A stretch of 53,976 nt of DNA, taken from positions 1-53,976 of the forward strand of contig JACPNP010000030.1 of assembly GCA_016185365.1 (NCBI GenBank), given 5' to 3'. The notes below the pieces were generated by a model. It was not told the DNA's origin and searched no databases. It worked only from the letters and a program-made list of their open reading frames with translations. The position numbers and the translations under genes were made by a program. Source of the DNA: Terriglobales bacterium. Lineage in GTDB: Bacteria > Acidobacteriota > Terriglobia > Terriglobales > Acidobacteriaceae. The stretch's first letter is position 1. Every line of letters starts with the position of its first letter. Shown piece after piece: positions 38,097 through 46,395 of the stretch.

Positions 38097-38293
38097 TCAC
38101 TTCTTCGCCGCCGGCTTCGGCTTGGCGGTCAGCTTCAGCACGGCGGCCGCGGCGGAGAAGCGTACCGCGCTTTTTGCGTCCATGAGCGCGGGCTTGATGG
38201 CGTCAAGCGCTTTGGCATCATTGCGCCGGGCCAGGGCCTCGACGGCGGCCACGTGAACCAGCCAGCTCTTGTCCTTGACCGCGGCCGCGAGCC
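38097..38293 (-). pseudogene. C-terminal remnant of a HEAT-repeat gene
   Basis: Minus-strand reading gives AAVKDKSWLVHVAAVEALAR, RNDAKALDAIKPALMDAKSA and VRFSAAAAVLKLTAKPKPAA, then stop at 38097: one and a half HEAT repeats and a Lys/Pro-rich tail. Upstream the frame runs straight into the repeat element at 38290-38377 and no start is available. It looks like a gene whose front was lost at the repeat. Confidence 0.72.
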
Positions 38294-38377
38294 GAAATCC
38301 TGAGCGAGCTTGTAGCCCTTGGCTTTAGCCAAGGGTGAGCTCGCCTGACGGCGAGCGAAATAAGAATCGAAGGATCC
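38290..38377 (-). repeat. Repeat element (5S/typA family) with nested hairpin
   Basis: Minus-strand reading begins GGGATCCTTCGATTC and ends GCTCAGGATTTCGGC, the landmarks of the elements at 1047 and 18811. Inside it lies CCCTTGGCTAAAGCCAAGGG (38316-38335), a CTTTAG-core hairpin of the other repeat family. It abuts the truncated HEAT gene. Confidence 0.8.
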
Positions 38378-38391
38378 CTTACTGATTTTAA

Positions 38392-38481
38392 TGGCGGAGA
38401 GAGAGGGATTCGAACCCCCGATACCGTTTCCGGTATAACGGTTTTCAAGACCGCCGGTTTCAACCGCTCACCCATCTCTCC
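38392..38481 (-). tRNA. tRNA-Ser(UGA)
   Basis: The minus strand folds as a class II tRNA: acceptor GGAGAGA with TCTCTCC, anticodon loop CTTGAAA with anticodon TGA, a long variable arm (TACCGGAAACGGTA), T-loop GGTTCGAATCC and an encoded CCA at the 3' end. Length 90 with CCA. Confidence 0.95.
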
Positions 38482-39363
38482 GCGGTGGCTGGTGTCTTCA
38501 TTATAAGTTGGGAAGACGGCGATGAGCCATGAGCATCGAGCCATGAGCTTGAGCCAACACCCCAAGGGCAAATGCGAAAACGGCTGTCGGCTGTCGGTCG
38601 TTGGCCAAAATCACAAGCAAACTCAAAATCACATTCGGCGCGGATGGGAACGAGTTGTCAAAGAGCGTACGCGACCCGGGTCAGCCGGGGCGGCGGGGAT
38701 ATGGGGATATCCCCCACCCCCTCCCCCTGCTGTGCAAAATCAACAGGTTACAGACGGGATATCCCCTTAGGTCTAAGTCATCAAAGGACTTAGCCCGGTG
38801 ATATGCCGATTGGCGTAGGGTTCAGCTACCAGACATCAGCTTCCAGCCGCCAGAAACCCCCAAGACCAGCTTCCGGCTCCCAGCCGCCAGAAACCCCAAA
38901 CCCAGCAAGGCCTGAAACGAGAAACCAAGAACGAGAAACGAGCAACCGGGGTGTACCCCCTCCCCCCACCCCAAGGCAAAGATTTGAAAACAGGCACTTT
39001 AGCGGTAAGGTGATCCGCAAAGATTTCAAAACAAACGAGTTAAAGGTAAAGATTTGAAAACAAGGGAGTTACGGGCGGGCCGTCCATCTCCCGTGCTCCG
39101 GATGAATATTAACTATTAGTTATAGTTGTTGTGATTAGAGTAGCAGAAATGGTGGGTGGGTGTCAAGGGGAAATTACGGAGCGAGTGGATTGGATCATGA
39201 AACGGAAAATCAATCTGAATGTGGAAATTCGCAGTAAACAAAGAACAACCTCAAGCAGAAAGAATAATCGCCTTGCTATTCGCTATTTATTCGCTATATA
39301 ATATGACCTTGAGTTCTGATGTGGATAAGTTTCCCTTTGAATACGCAAGTCACAAGGTTATAA
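38482..39363. other. Gene-free region left of the restriction-modification island
   Basis: No credible gene. It contains GGGGATATCCCC-type stretches (38696-38766), degenerate CAGCTTCCAGCCGCCAGAAA repeats (38829-38903), and three imperfect copies of CAAAGATTTGAAAACA-type sequence (38975, 39016, 39045). From about 39080 the composition shifts to AT-rich, marking the edge of the island. Confidence 0.6.
38975..39074 (+). repeat. Three imperfect copies of a roughly 29-base repeat
   Basis: Copies at 38975-39003, 39016-39045 and 39045-39074 share AAAGATTT(G/C)AAAACA followed by a variable purine-rich end such as GGGAGTTA. Spacing is 41 then 29 bases, and there are no regular spacers, so it is not a CRISPR array. 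Confidence 0.7.
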
Positions 39364-40536
39364 GTGAATCAAGATATGTCTTCGAATGGCAACACTCTTC
39401 AACATGCTCCGTTGACCCTCGCACTTTTCTCTGGTGGAGGTGGATTTGATTTAGGGTTTTCTGCCGCTGGCTTCAACATATTCTTGTCAACTGACATTGA
39501 CGAACTTTCTTGTTCTACCCATGTCGCTAATTTCTCTAAGAGACCGTATTACTCTAGTCATCATGTGCTTTGCGAAGATATTACAAAGCTTGATCCGAAA
39601 ATACTTTGCAAGAAATTTGCCGTTGTTAAGAGTTCAATCGATGTCATCATAGGCGGGCCTCCGTGCCAGGCGTTCTCAGTTTTCGGAAGGAGAAAAGGGC
39701 TCGCTGACCCAAGAGGAAATCTCGTTTGGGAGTTTCTTAAGTTTATTGAACAACTGCAACCTAAGGTCTTTGTTTTCGAGAATGTATCTGGGTTGAAAAC
39801 AATTCACGATGGGACCCTTTATGGCGAAATACGTAAACGTCTCACTTGCGGTGGCACCTACGCGATTTCAGAGCACCACTATCAAATGGCCGAATTTGGA
39901 ATTCCACAATTTCGGGATCGGGTGTTCTTTATAGGGTGGAAAGGCGGGAGGGTAATACCCCCGATGTGCCCGACTCACGGTACTAATTTGTTCAGCTCAC
40001 GGCCTTTTGTAACAGTGGAGGATGCATTACGGGGCCTTTCAGAGCCAGGCGTGGCTTTCGATATTCCGAACCATGTCGGCCGTGAGCATAGCGAACGAAT
40101 TATTAAGAGATACCGGAATTTGAAATTTGGAGAACGGGATCCAAAAACTCGGATTAACAAACTTCACCCCAATAAGCCAAGTTTTACAATCATCGTAGGG
40201 TCCGATGCCGGCGGTGGCAAGGGTCACGTACACCCGCATTCACCTAGGGAGGTAACTCCGCGAGAGTCCGCAAGGATTCAGACCTTCCCTGATTGGTGGG
40301 AATTTAGTGGAACTGGCCGGCACGTAATCCGCCAGGTAGGAAACGCAGTACCCCCACTATTCGCCGCACTTCTAGGAAGTTATATTCTTGAGTGTATTTT
40401 TGAGTACGGAGATGGGCCTGATTACGAGGGTATGCTTGAACGACTTGAACTAGATAATCTACATAGTGATGATTACCGACCTCTTCAGCCACAAGATTCA
40501 CTCCAGCGGACCGGAATGGCCAGACAAACTCGTTGA
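39364..40536 (+). CDS. DNA (cytosine-5) methyltransferase
   Basis: A 390-residue C5 methyltransferase with all core motifs in order: motif I LALFSGGGGFDLGFSAAGF (AdoMet binding), motif IV GGPPCQAFSVFG with catalytic C101, motif VI VFENVSG, motif VIII FGIPQFRDRVFFIG and motif X HVIRQVGNAVPP. The target-recognition region lies between about residues 210 and 300. GTG 39364 is the first start; ATG 39376 is the alternative. The gene is visibly richer in A+T than its surroundings. The nuclease-like gene begins inside its last 71 bases, and Vsr follows, as in type II restriction-modification clusters. Confidence 0.95.
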   Translation: MNQDMSSNGNTLQHAPLTLALFSGGGGFDLGFSAAGFNIFLSTDIDELSCSTHVANFSKRPYYSSHHVLCEDITKLDPKILCKKFAVVKSSIDVIIGGPPCQAFSVFGRRKGLADPRGNLVWEFLKFIEQLQPKVFVFENVSGLKTIHDGTLYGEIRKRLTCGGTYAISEHHYQMAEFGIPQFRDRVFFIGWKGGRVIPPMCPTHGTNLFSSRPFVTVEDALRGLSEPGVAFDIPNHVGREHSERIIKRYRNLKFGERDPKTRINKLHPNKPSFTIIVGSDAGGGKGHVHPHSPREVTPRESARIQTFPDWWEFSGTGRHVIRQVGNAVPPLFAALLGSYILECIFEYGDGPDYEGMLERLELDNLHSDDYRPLQPQDSLQRTGMARQTR

Positions 40537-41950
40537 ACTCGCTGCGATTTTTTCAGAGTTTGATGGTCAAGTCTATGATCGGTCCGCCATTGAAAACCGC
40601 TTAAGGCAAATCAGCCCGAGAGTCGCATTCGCTGCTCGGAACCTCGAAACGCCTCGCGATCTCTCAAAGTTTCGCGATGAAATAAGTGCATACCCCGCGT
40701 TTCTTGGCCTCTACCATATCTGCTTCCATGACGGCGAATGGCATTTGCAGCTGAGCAATTGCGCTAGGAAATTCTTGCTTCGAGAGGAGCCGGATGTGGC
40801 AAGTTTTCTGCGCTTGCAGCTGACACTTTTTCAATATCCAAATGCGGCTGGAGCTCAATTTGGCGCGCACGACCGCGTTCACATTGTCCACAACGCGGCA
40901 GCCCGAACCATGGAGCTAATTGAGAATGGTGTTCACGTTTCCCCGCTTCGCTTGATCTGTGCGGCTTTGGCAGCTGATGCGGAGCTTCGCGACATGCCGT
41001 TGTTACAAGGAGAATGCACCTATCGAGAAATATATGCATTAGCTAACGATAAGCGAGTAAATCAAAAAGCTTGCCCTGCTGTTCGAATTGTCCGCGAAGT
41101 CTTAATGGAAATTAGGGCAGGCCGAGTTGTGCCGCCAGGTCGATTTGAGAGTAGATTTCACATTCTCAATCACTTGGAAGTATTTGATTGCCAAAATGGC
41201 CGAATCGCCTTTCGGGAGAGAATTGATGAGGAGGATGCGAAGGTAGTTACAGATTTGTTTGAGTCCATTGCTTCAACAAAGATGCAGTTTAACGGATTCG
41301 ACAATGCCACCGCCGCGGACGACCTTGCCAATATTGTTCGTAATGGCACTTGGGCACAATATTTTGACGGAGTGTCAACAATTCGAAATAGAGTAGCAAG
41401 CTTTGTAACTCCCATTAGCACGATTGCATTGACACGGGAAGCCATTCAAATATACCCATTGCGTGATCGTATTCAGACGCCTGGGCCCAATATCGACCCA
41501 CCGCGACGGACACAAATTGCGGATCCTGAGCAAACCCGGATCAAGCGCGAGCGCCGAAATCTCGCGCACAAGGAATTACTTGATCGCACTGACGAACTCC
41601 TAAGGGCTATCGGAGCGGTACCGCAAGAAAATTCCCACATAGACCTATTTGCGCAGGTCCCGGACGACGGATCCTTTCTTTTCGAAATCAAGAGCGGGGG
41701 CGAAAACCTATTAGCTCAAATTCGAAAGGGCTTAAGCCAGCTATATGAATATCGTTTTCGATATCGGCAGCAGCTTCCTAATGATGTAGCTCTTTGTTTG
41801 GTGCTTCCTGAACGTCCAACCGCGATACCTTGGGCTGAGGAATACTTGAGCGTGGATCGCGGAATTTGCGTGTTCTGGTTCGATGAACACGGAGCGTTAG
41901 AATATCCTCCCGAATGTGAAGCCAGGCTTGAACCGTTGCAGCGAGAGTAA
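40466..41950 (+). CDS. Putative type II restriction endonuclease (unrecognised family)
   Basis: A 494-residue protein that I cannot place in a named family. The C-terminal 110 residues have the pattern of a PD-(D/E)XK nuclease: D393 in NSHIDLFAQ, then E407-x-K409 in FLFEIKSGG, then the helix QIRKGLSQLYEYRFRY and a hydrophobic strand NDVALCLVLPERPT. The N-terminal 340 residues are helical and could recognise DNA. The gene overlaps the methyltransferase by 71 bases in another frame and is followed by Vsr, which is why I read it as the cognate restriction enzyme. Other options are a DNA-repair or defence nuclease. Confidence 0.68.
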   Translation: MMITDLFSHKIHSSGPEWPDKLVELAAIFSEFDGQVYDRSAIENRLRQISPRVAFAARNLETPRDLSKFRDEISAYPAFLGLYHICFHDGEWHLQLSNCARKFLLREEPDVASFLRLQLTLFQYPNAAGAQFGAHDRVHIVHNAAARTMELIENGVHVSPLRLICAALAADAELRDMPLLQGECTYREIYALANDKRVNQKACPAVRIVREVLMEIRAGRVVPPGRFESRFHILNHLEVFDCQNGRIAFRERIDEEDAKVVTDLFESIASTKMQFNGFDNATAADDLANIVRNGTWAQYFDGVSTIRNRVASFVTPISTIALTREAIQIYPLRDRIQTPGPNIDPPRRTQIADPEQTRIKRERRNLAHKELLDRTDELLRAIGAVPQENSHIDLFAQVPDDGSFLFEIKSGGENLLAQIRKGLSQLYEYRFRYRQQLPNDVALCLVLPERPTAIPWAEEYLSVDRGICVFWFDEHGALEYPPECEARLEPLQRE

Positions 41951-41975
41951 CCAGCGGGAGAAAACAGTGGATTTC

Positions 41976-42413
41976 ATGTCTAAGAACGCTCGAAGCCGTA
42001 TCATGGCGAGCATTCGAAGTAAAAATACACTTCCTGAGCTGATTGTAAGATCAGAACTCCATCAACGCGGATTTCGATTCAGGACTCACGACAAGTCCCT
42101 TCCCGGAACCCCCGACATCGTCTTACGCAGATACAAAACCGTAATTTGGGTGCAGGGATGTTTTTGGCACCGGCATAAGAGATGTCGGGCTGGTGAATTA
42201 CCCGCGACAAATCGCAAATATTGGGTGCCGAAGCTTGAGGGCAACGCGGAACGCGACAAGAAAACAAAGCAGGCGCTTTCCCAAATAGGCTGGGTAACAA
42301 TTGCTATCTGGGAATGTCAGGTTTTCGACAACAAGAAACTCGAAAAGATGATGCAGAAGACCGAGAATCGCCTCAGACTGCGACTTTATGAACTGAAAAA
42401 GGCGAGAGCCTAG
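41976..42413 (+). CDS. vsr: Very short patch repair (Vsr) endonuclease
   Basis: A 145-residue mismatch-nicking nuclease that repairs T:G mismatches arising from deamination of 5-methylcytosine. Visible features: MSKNARSRIMASIRSKNTLP, then LPGTPDIVLRRYKTVIWVQG with the catalytic aspartate, and GCFWHRHKRC with zinc-binding residues (H, C). ATG 41976 is preferred; an in-frame GTG lies three codons upstream. It starts 25 bases after the nuclease gene, and Vsr genes usually travel with C5 methyltransferases. Confidence 0.95.
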   Translation: MSKNARSRIMASIRSKNTLPELIVRSELHQRGFRFRTHDKSLPGTPDIVLRRYKTVIWVQGCFWHRHKRCRAGELPATNRKYWVPKLEGNAERDKKTKQALSQIGWVTIAIWECQVFDNKKLEKMMQKTENRLRLRLYELKKARA

Positions 42414-42541
42414 TTTTGACATCTCTTTAAAGTGAAAGTTGATGTGAGTCCATATGCATTGCAGCGTACTTCTTACTTTCGCGTCAATTGGGGAACCGTG
42501 AAGAGGTTGCAAAAGGTTGTTGAAGAAGGTCAGAATTGGCG

Positions 42542-42590
42542 CCCACCCAGTCCGCGGGGGTTTTAACCCCCGCGGACTGGGTGGGGCTTT
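42542..42590 (+). terminator. Very long perfect hairpin after the RM island
   Basis: Arms at 42542-42562 and 42565-42585 are perfectly complementary over 21 bases, with a loop of the central TTTTAA, and GGCTTTTGGGTT follows. It could terminate the island transcript from Vsr (stop 129 bases upstream) on the plus strand. Confidence 0.6.
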
Positions 42591-42660
42591 TGGGTTAGAG
42601 CAGTGGGTTCAGCAGAACATTGCGGAATCGGGAAATCGGGTGATTGAGGAATTGAAAGTC

Positions 42661-42714
42661 AAAGGCAAGAGCAAAGGCAAGAGCAAAGGCAAGAGCAAAG
42701 GCAAGAGCAAAGGT
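42661..42714 (+). repeat. 12-base tandem repeat AAAGGCAAGAGC
   Basis: Four and a half exact copies. Similar but less regular AAAGGC-rich runs occur at 43703-43740, 45545-45585 and 47353-47400, each just after a GGGATAGGG or ATCGGGTAAT-type stretch. Confidence 0.9.
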
Positions 42715-44185
42715 GGTTCGCTATGAATGAGCCCGACGGTCATCGGCAACAAAGGGGTTCCTCGATTCGGCGCGAAGAGCGCGCCTCACTCGGAATGACA
42801 ACATAAGAGCAGGGGATAGCATAAGAGCAGGGGATAGGGAGTAGGGATTTGTAGAAGCAAAAGCTCGTGGGTATATCCCGGATATCGCCGGAGTCATAAA
42901 AGCTTTAGACCCAAGGTCCCTCGGCTACGGCGCAAAGCCTGCGCCTTCGCTCGGGATGACAACTCCTTGAAGGTATCCGCTTTTATCCGCGTGATCCGTG
43001 GCAACGGTTTGGGGTTAGGGTATTTGTTCAAGGCCCAAAGCCCATCACCTCCTAATTTACTAAACCCGTCGAATTCCACGGGAATAAGTCCGGGGCTTCC
43101 ATCGGGGTGGGCTAAAGCCCGTGTTGATTGGGCAGGATTTTGTGTCGTCCCTACGGGACTTGGAATCGTTGGATCGCCTACCCAGCGCTGAAGCGCTGGG
43201 CTAATGTCGGCGCGTCCGCGGAGCGGACGCGGAAGGAGCAGAAGTACAGTGGATAGTGGTTAGTTGTTAGTGGACAGGAAAAGCGCGAACACAGACAGAG
43301 GCAACAGCAAAAAGCAGGTGCTTCGGCGCGGCGAACGCGCCTCAGGATGACACCTTAAGAGCAGGGGTGAGGGATCAGGGGACAGGGGGAAAGGCATCGG
43401 GTGATCGGGTGATCTGATGATCGGGTGATCGGGTGATTGAGGCATCGGGTGATCGGGTGATTTGTGATCGGGTGATTGAAAATCCAAAGGCCAACAACCT
43501 AGAGCCTAGAGCCAAGTGCCAAGAGATACCGGGCGGGCTAAAGCCCGCCCATTTTTTTAGGGAGCTTTTTCACCGGCCTAAAGGCCGGTGCTTCCACCGG
43601 GGGCGGGCGCTCAAAAGCAGTGGGTAGTGGCAAGTGGTCAGTGGGTAGAGAAAGGCAAAAACACGGGTTCAGTAAAACATTGCGGAATCGGGAAATTGCG
43701 GAATTGAAAGTCAAAGGCAAGAGCTATGGCAACGGCAAAAGCGATTCGCTCGGAATGACAACTCCTTGAAGGTACCCGTTTTTATCCGTGTGATCCGTGG
43801 CAACGGTTTGGGGTTAGGGTTTTTGCTCAAAGCTCAAAGCCCATCACCTCCTGTTTGCTAAAGCCGTCGAATTCCACGGGATTAACCCCGGGGCGGGCTA
43901 AAGCCCGCACATTATTTTTAGGGAGCTTTTCACCGGCCTAAAGGCCGGTGCTTCCACCGGGGAGAGGCATCGGGTGATCGGGTGATTGAGGCATCGGGTG
44001 ATCGGGTGATTTGTGATCGGGTGATTGAAAATCCAAAGGCCAACAACCTAGAGCCTAGAGCCAAGTGCCAAGAGATACCGGGCGGGCTAAAGCCCGCCCA
44101 TTTTTTAGGGAGTTTTTTCACCGGCCTAAAGGCCGGTGCTTCCACCGAAAGGCCGAGACTCAATCCCCAAGCGTTTTGCGATACG

Positions 44186-45490
44186 ATGCTGACAGTGGAC
44201 CACGAATCCCACAGCCAGCACGGTCACCATTACACGCGGGACGCGATCCGGCCGATCCGGGACATCGCCGAGCTGGCGCGCACCACCATGCCGCTCAGCG
44301 AGATCGCGTCGCTGGCCATTGATTCCTTCCTGACGGCCAAGCTGCGCTTCGCGCTGACCGCGTTCGGCATGGTGGTAGGCACGGCCAGCGTGATCCTGGT
44401 GGTCACCATCGGGCTGACGGGCAAGCAGTACATCCTGGACCAGATCCAGGGCATCGGCGCGAACATGGTCTACGCCTTTTATGAAGGCGGAGGCAGCGCG
44501 TCCGTCTCCACCAGCCAGGCCGATTTTCTTACGGTGAATGACATGCGCGCGGTGCGGGCGCAGGTGCCGGGCATCCAGGCGGCGTCGCCCATGCTGCAGA
44601 TCAATGACCGCCTGCCCATCCAGGGCAAAGAGCGCGACATCCTTATCCTGGGCGTGGACCCCGAGTACCGCGTGGTGCGCAATCTGTTGATCACGCACGG
44701 ACGTTTCTTCGATGAAGAAGATTCGCAGGCGCGGAACAAAGTGGCGCTGGTCACGCCGAAGTTCGCCACCAAAGCCTTCGGCTCGCCGATGCTGGCCATC
44801 GGGCAGACGGTAAAGATCAGCGGCCTGCCGTTCGTGGTGGTCGGCGTGTTCAAGGAGCGCGTGGAGACCTTTGGCCAGTCCGAGATCAGTGACGACACCA
44901 TCCTTATCCCTTACACCGTGGGCCGCTACTTCACGGACTCGGATGCGGTGAAGCAGCTGTTCTTCTCCATCGCTGACTCCGGCTACGTGAATCAGGCGAC
45001 GGAGCAGATCCGGCGCGTGATCCAGTCGCGACACAGGCCGGAATCCACCTATCGCGTGGAGAACCTGACGCAACTGATCGCGGTGGCGGGGCGCACGGCC
45101 AACGCGCTGACGCTGGTGCTGCTGCTGATCTCCACGGTCACGCTGCTGGTGAGCGGCGTGGGCATCATGAACATCATGCTGGCGAACGTGCGCAGCCGCA
45201 CGCGGGAGATCGGCATCCGCAAGGCCGTGGGCGCGACCACGCGGGAGATCCGGCTGCAGTTCCTGGCCGAGGCGATGTTCATCTCGCTGGGCGGCGGCGT
45301 GATCGGCATCGTGCTGGGACTGGCGGCGCCGATCGGCATCCGCCTGTTCTCGGACTTCCGCGTGCCCATCAGCGGGCTGAGCGTGTTCGTGGCCATCATC
45401 GTGGCCTCCAGCGTGGGCGTGCTGTTCGGCACCATGCCGGCGACGCGCGCGGCGGAGATGGATCCGGTGGAGTCGCTTAAGTACGAGTGA
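44186..45490 (+). CDS. ABC transporter permease, MacB/FtsX type
   Basis: A 434-residue permease with the MacB layout: N-terminal membrane segment (about 55-80), large periplasmic MacB_PCD domain (about 80-300), and three C-terminal membrane segments with the conserved block RSRTREIGIRKAVGATTREI. It ends MDPVESLKYE as usual. ATG 44186 follows the repeat nest; a longer upstream reading translates the repeats and is not credible. The His-rich head (HESHSQHGHHY) is unusual. No ATP-binding protein gene adjoins it, so its partner lies elsewhere; the repeats may have separated them. Confidence 0.88.
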   Translation: MLTVDHESHSQHGHHYTRDAIRPIRDIAELARTTMPLSEIASLAIDSFLTAKLRFALTAFGMVVGTASVILVVTIGLTGKQYILDQIQGIGANMVYAFYEGGGSASVSTSQADFLTVNDMRAVRAQVPGIQAASPMLQINDRLPIQGKERDILILGVDPEYRVVRNLLITHGRFFDEEDSQARNKVALVTPKFATKAFGSPMLAIGQTVKISGLPFVVVGVFKERVETFGQSEISDDTILIPYTVGRYFTDSDAVKQLFFSIADSGYVNQATEQIRRVIQSRHRPESTYRVENLTQLIAVAGRTANALTLVLLLISTVTLLVSGVGIMNIMLANVRSRTREIGIRKAVGATTREIRLQFLAEAMFISLGGGVIGIVLGLAAPIGIRLFSDFRVPISGLSVFVAIIVASSVGVLFGTMPATRAAEMDPVESLKYE

Positions 45491-45618
45491 GCCTAATTGG
45501 GTAATCTGGTAATCGGGTAATTGAGAAATTGAAAGTCAACACCAACAGCAAAGGCAAGGGCGAGGGCGAGGGCAAAGGCAGGGATCAGGGAGTAGGGAAT
45601 TGGGAATCGGGGTTTGAC

Positions 45619-45722
45619 TGGAAGCCGGCGGCTGGGAGCTGGGGTCTGGAAGCTGGCGGCTGGGAGCTGAAGGCTTGAAGCTGGGGTCTGGGAGCTGGGA
45701 GCTGGCAGCTGACATCTGCTTC
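45619..45722 (-). repeat. Degenerate AGCTGGCGGCTGGGAGCTGG repeat
   Basis: Imperfect tandem copies of (G/A)AGCTGGC(G)GCTGGGAGCTGG. The reverse complement resembles 38829-38903, so the two clusters lie in opposite orientation on either side of the RM island, repeat nest and permease. Confidence 0.75.
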
Positions 45723-45731
45723 TGAACGCGA

Positions 45732-45768
45732 AAACGCCGGGCAGGTTTGCCCGGCGTTTCAGCTTTTT
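45732..45768 (+). terminator. Terminator between permease and small hypothetical gene
   Basis: AAACGCCGGGC and GCCCGGCGTTT form an 11-bp stem with loop AGGTTT, followed by CAGCTTTTT. It can serve the permease (plus), and read from the other side the small gene at 45886 (minus). Confidence 0.8.
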
Positions 45769-45885
45769 CAATCGTCCGCTAGAGCAAGTTCACTGAGCGG
45801 ACCGATATGGAGGCGCTCGCGTTTTGCCACATCCTCGGAGAAGGGCAGGCTGTCACCGCCTGCGCGAGCGCTTTCCCGGCACGGT

Positions 45886-46128
45886 TTATTGCACGAGCGC
45901 CACCCGATCCAGCTCGCGCTGCATCACCGAGAGATCGCAACCCGAGACTTCGATGCGGGTCGCGGCTTCGATGGCGGCGTTGGGGGAGACCCCGTAGCCG
46001 CGGCCGGCCAGAAAGACCTGGAACATCTCGGCCGCCTGCCATGAATCCAGGCCACCCTCCAGAAGCTCTTTTCTCAGCACTGCCAGCTCATTCACCGTAA
46101 ATTTCTCGACTGCTTTGTCCTGTCTCAT
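45886..46128 (-). CDS. Small hypothetical protein
   Basis: An 80-residue soluble, mostly helical protein that I do not recognise. ATG 46128 follows GGAGGT at the right distance. Sequence includes VNELAVLRKELLEGGLDSWQ and a glycine-rich turn LAGRGYGVSPNAAIEAATRI, which could be a helix-turn-helix, though weakly. It stands alone, with a possible terminator at 45732. Confidence 0.62.
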   Translation of the reverse strand: MRQDKAVEKFTVNELAVLRKELLEGGLDSWQAAEMFQVFLAGRGYGVSPNAAIEAATRIEVSGCDLSVMQRELDRVALVQ

Positions 46129-46395
46129 GTCTGGGTCACCTCCGACCCCAACATCGACTGAACCCGGCTCACGTCAGGAATCAGTTAGGTATTAGACGCA
46201 AGCTGGAGCCAGTTTGTTGCAGGGTCATGCAAAGAGCAAGGAAACTGTGGTCATGACCCTTGACTTTAGTAATTCACCGCGCAGGTACTGAAGTTTCGGC
46301 TGAACGGCGTTCATTCGGCGGGCAGCGGACGCACGCTTCCCCGCATCGTATGAACGCGCGCGGATGGCGCGCTTGCACGGTACACTGGAACCCAA

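Larger units (their letters stand above)
42414..44185. repeat. 1.8 kb nest of hairpin, tandem and long direct repeats
   Basis: Gene-free. It contains hairpins with CTAAAG/CTGAAG cores (43109, 43181, 43531, 43571, 43893, 43931, 44080, 44119), TTCGGCGC...CTCGGAATGACA-type elements (42753-42801, 42909-42960, 43319-43352), GATCGGGT-type octamer runs, a 12-base tandem repeat, and two pairs of long direct repeats: 43420-43600 with 43969-44147, and 42949-43120 with 43748-43908. The right end abuts the ABC permease start. Confidence 0.9.

Noticed and set aside
38975..39074. Possible small CRISPR array (three direct repeats)
   Set aside because: Spacing is 41 and 29 bases with touching copies, repeats are imperfect, and no cas genes are present.
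38392..42413. RM island as a tRNA-Ser-integrated element
   Set aside because: The tRNA 3' end points away from the island and no copy of its 3' end or integrase gene is found at the far side.
42517..42726. Open frame encoding a KGKSKGKS-rich peptide
   Set aside because: It is a translation of the 12-base tandem repeat and the long hairpin; no ribosome binding site or family support.
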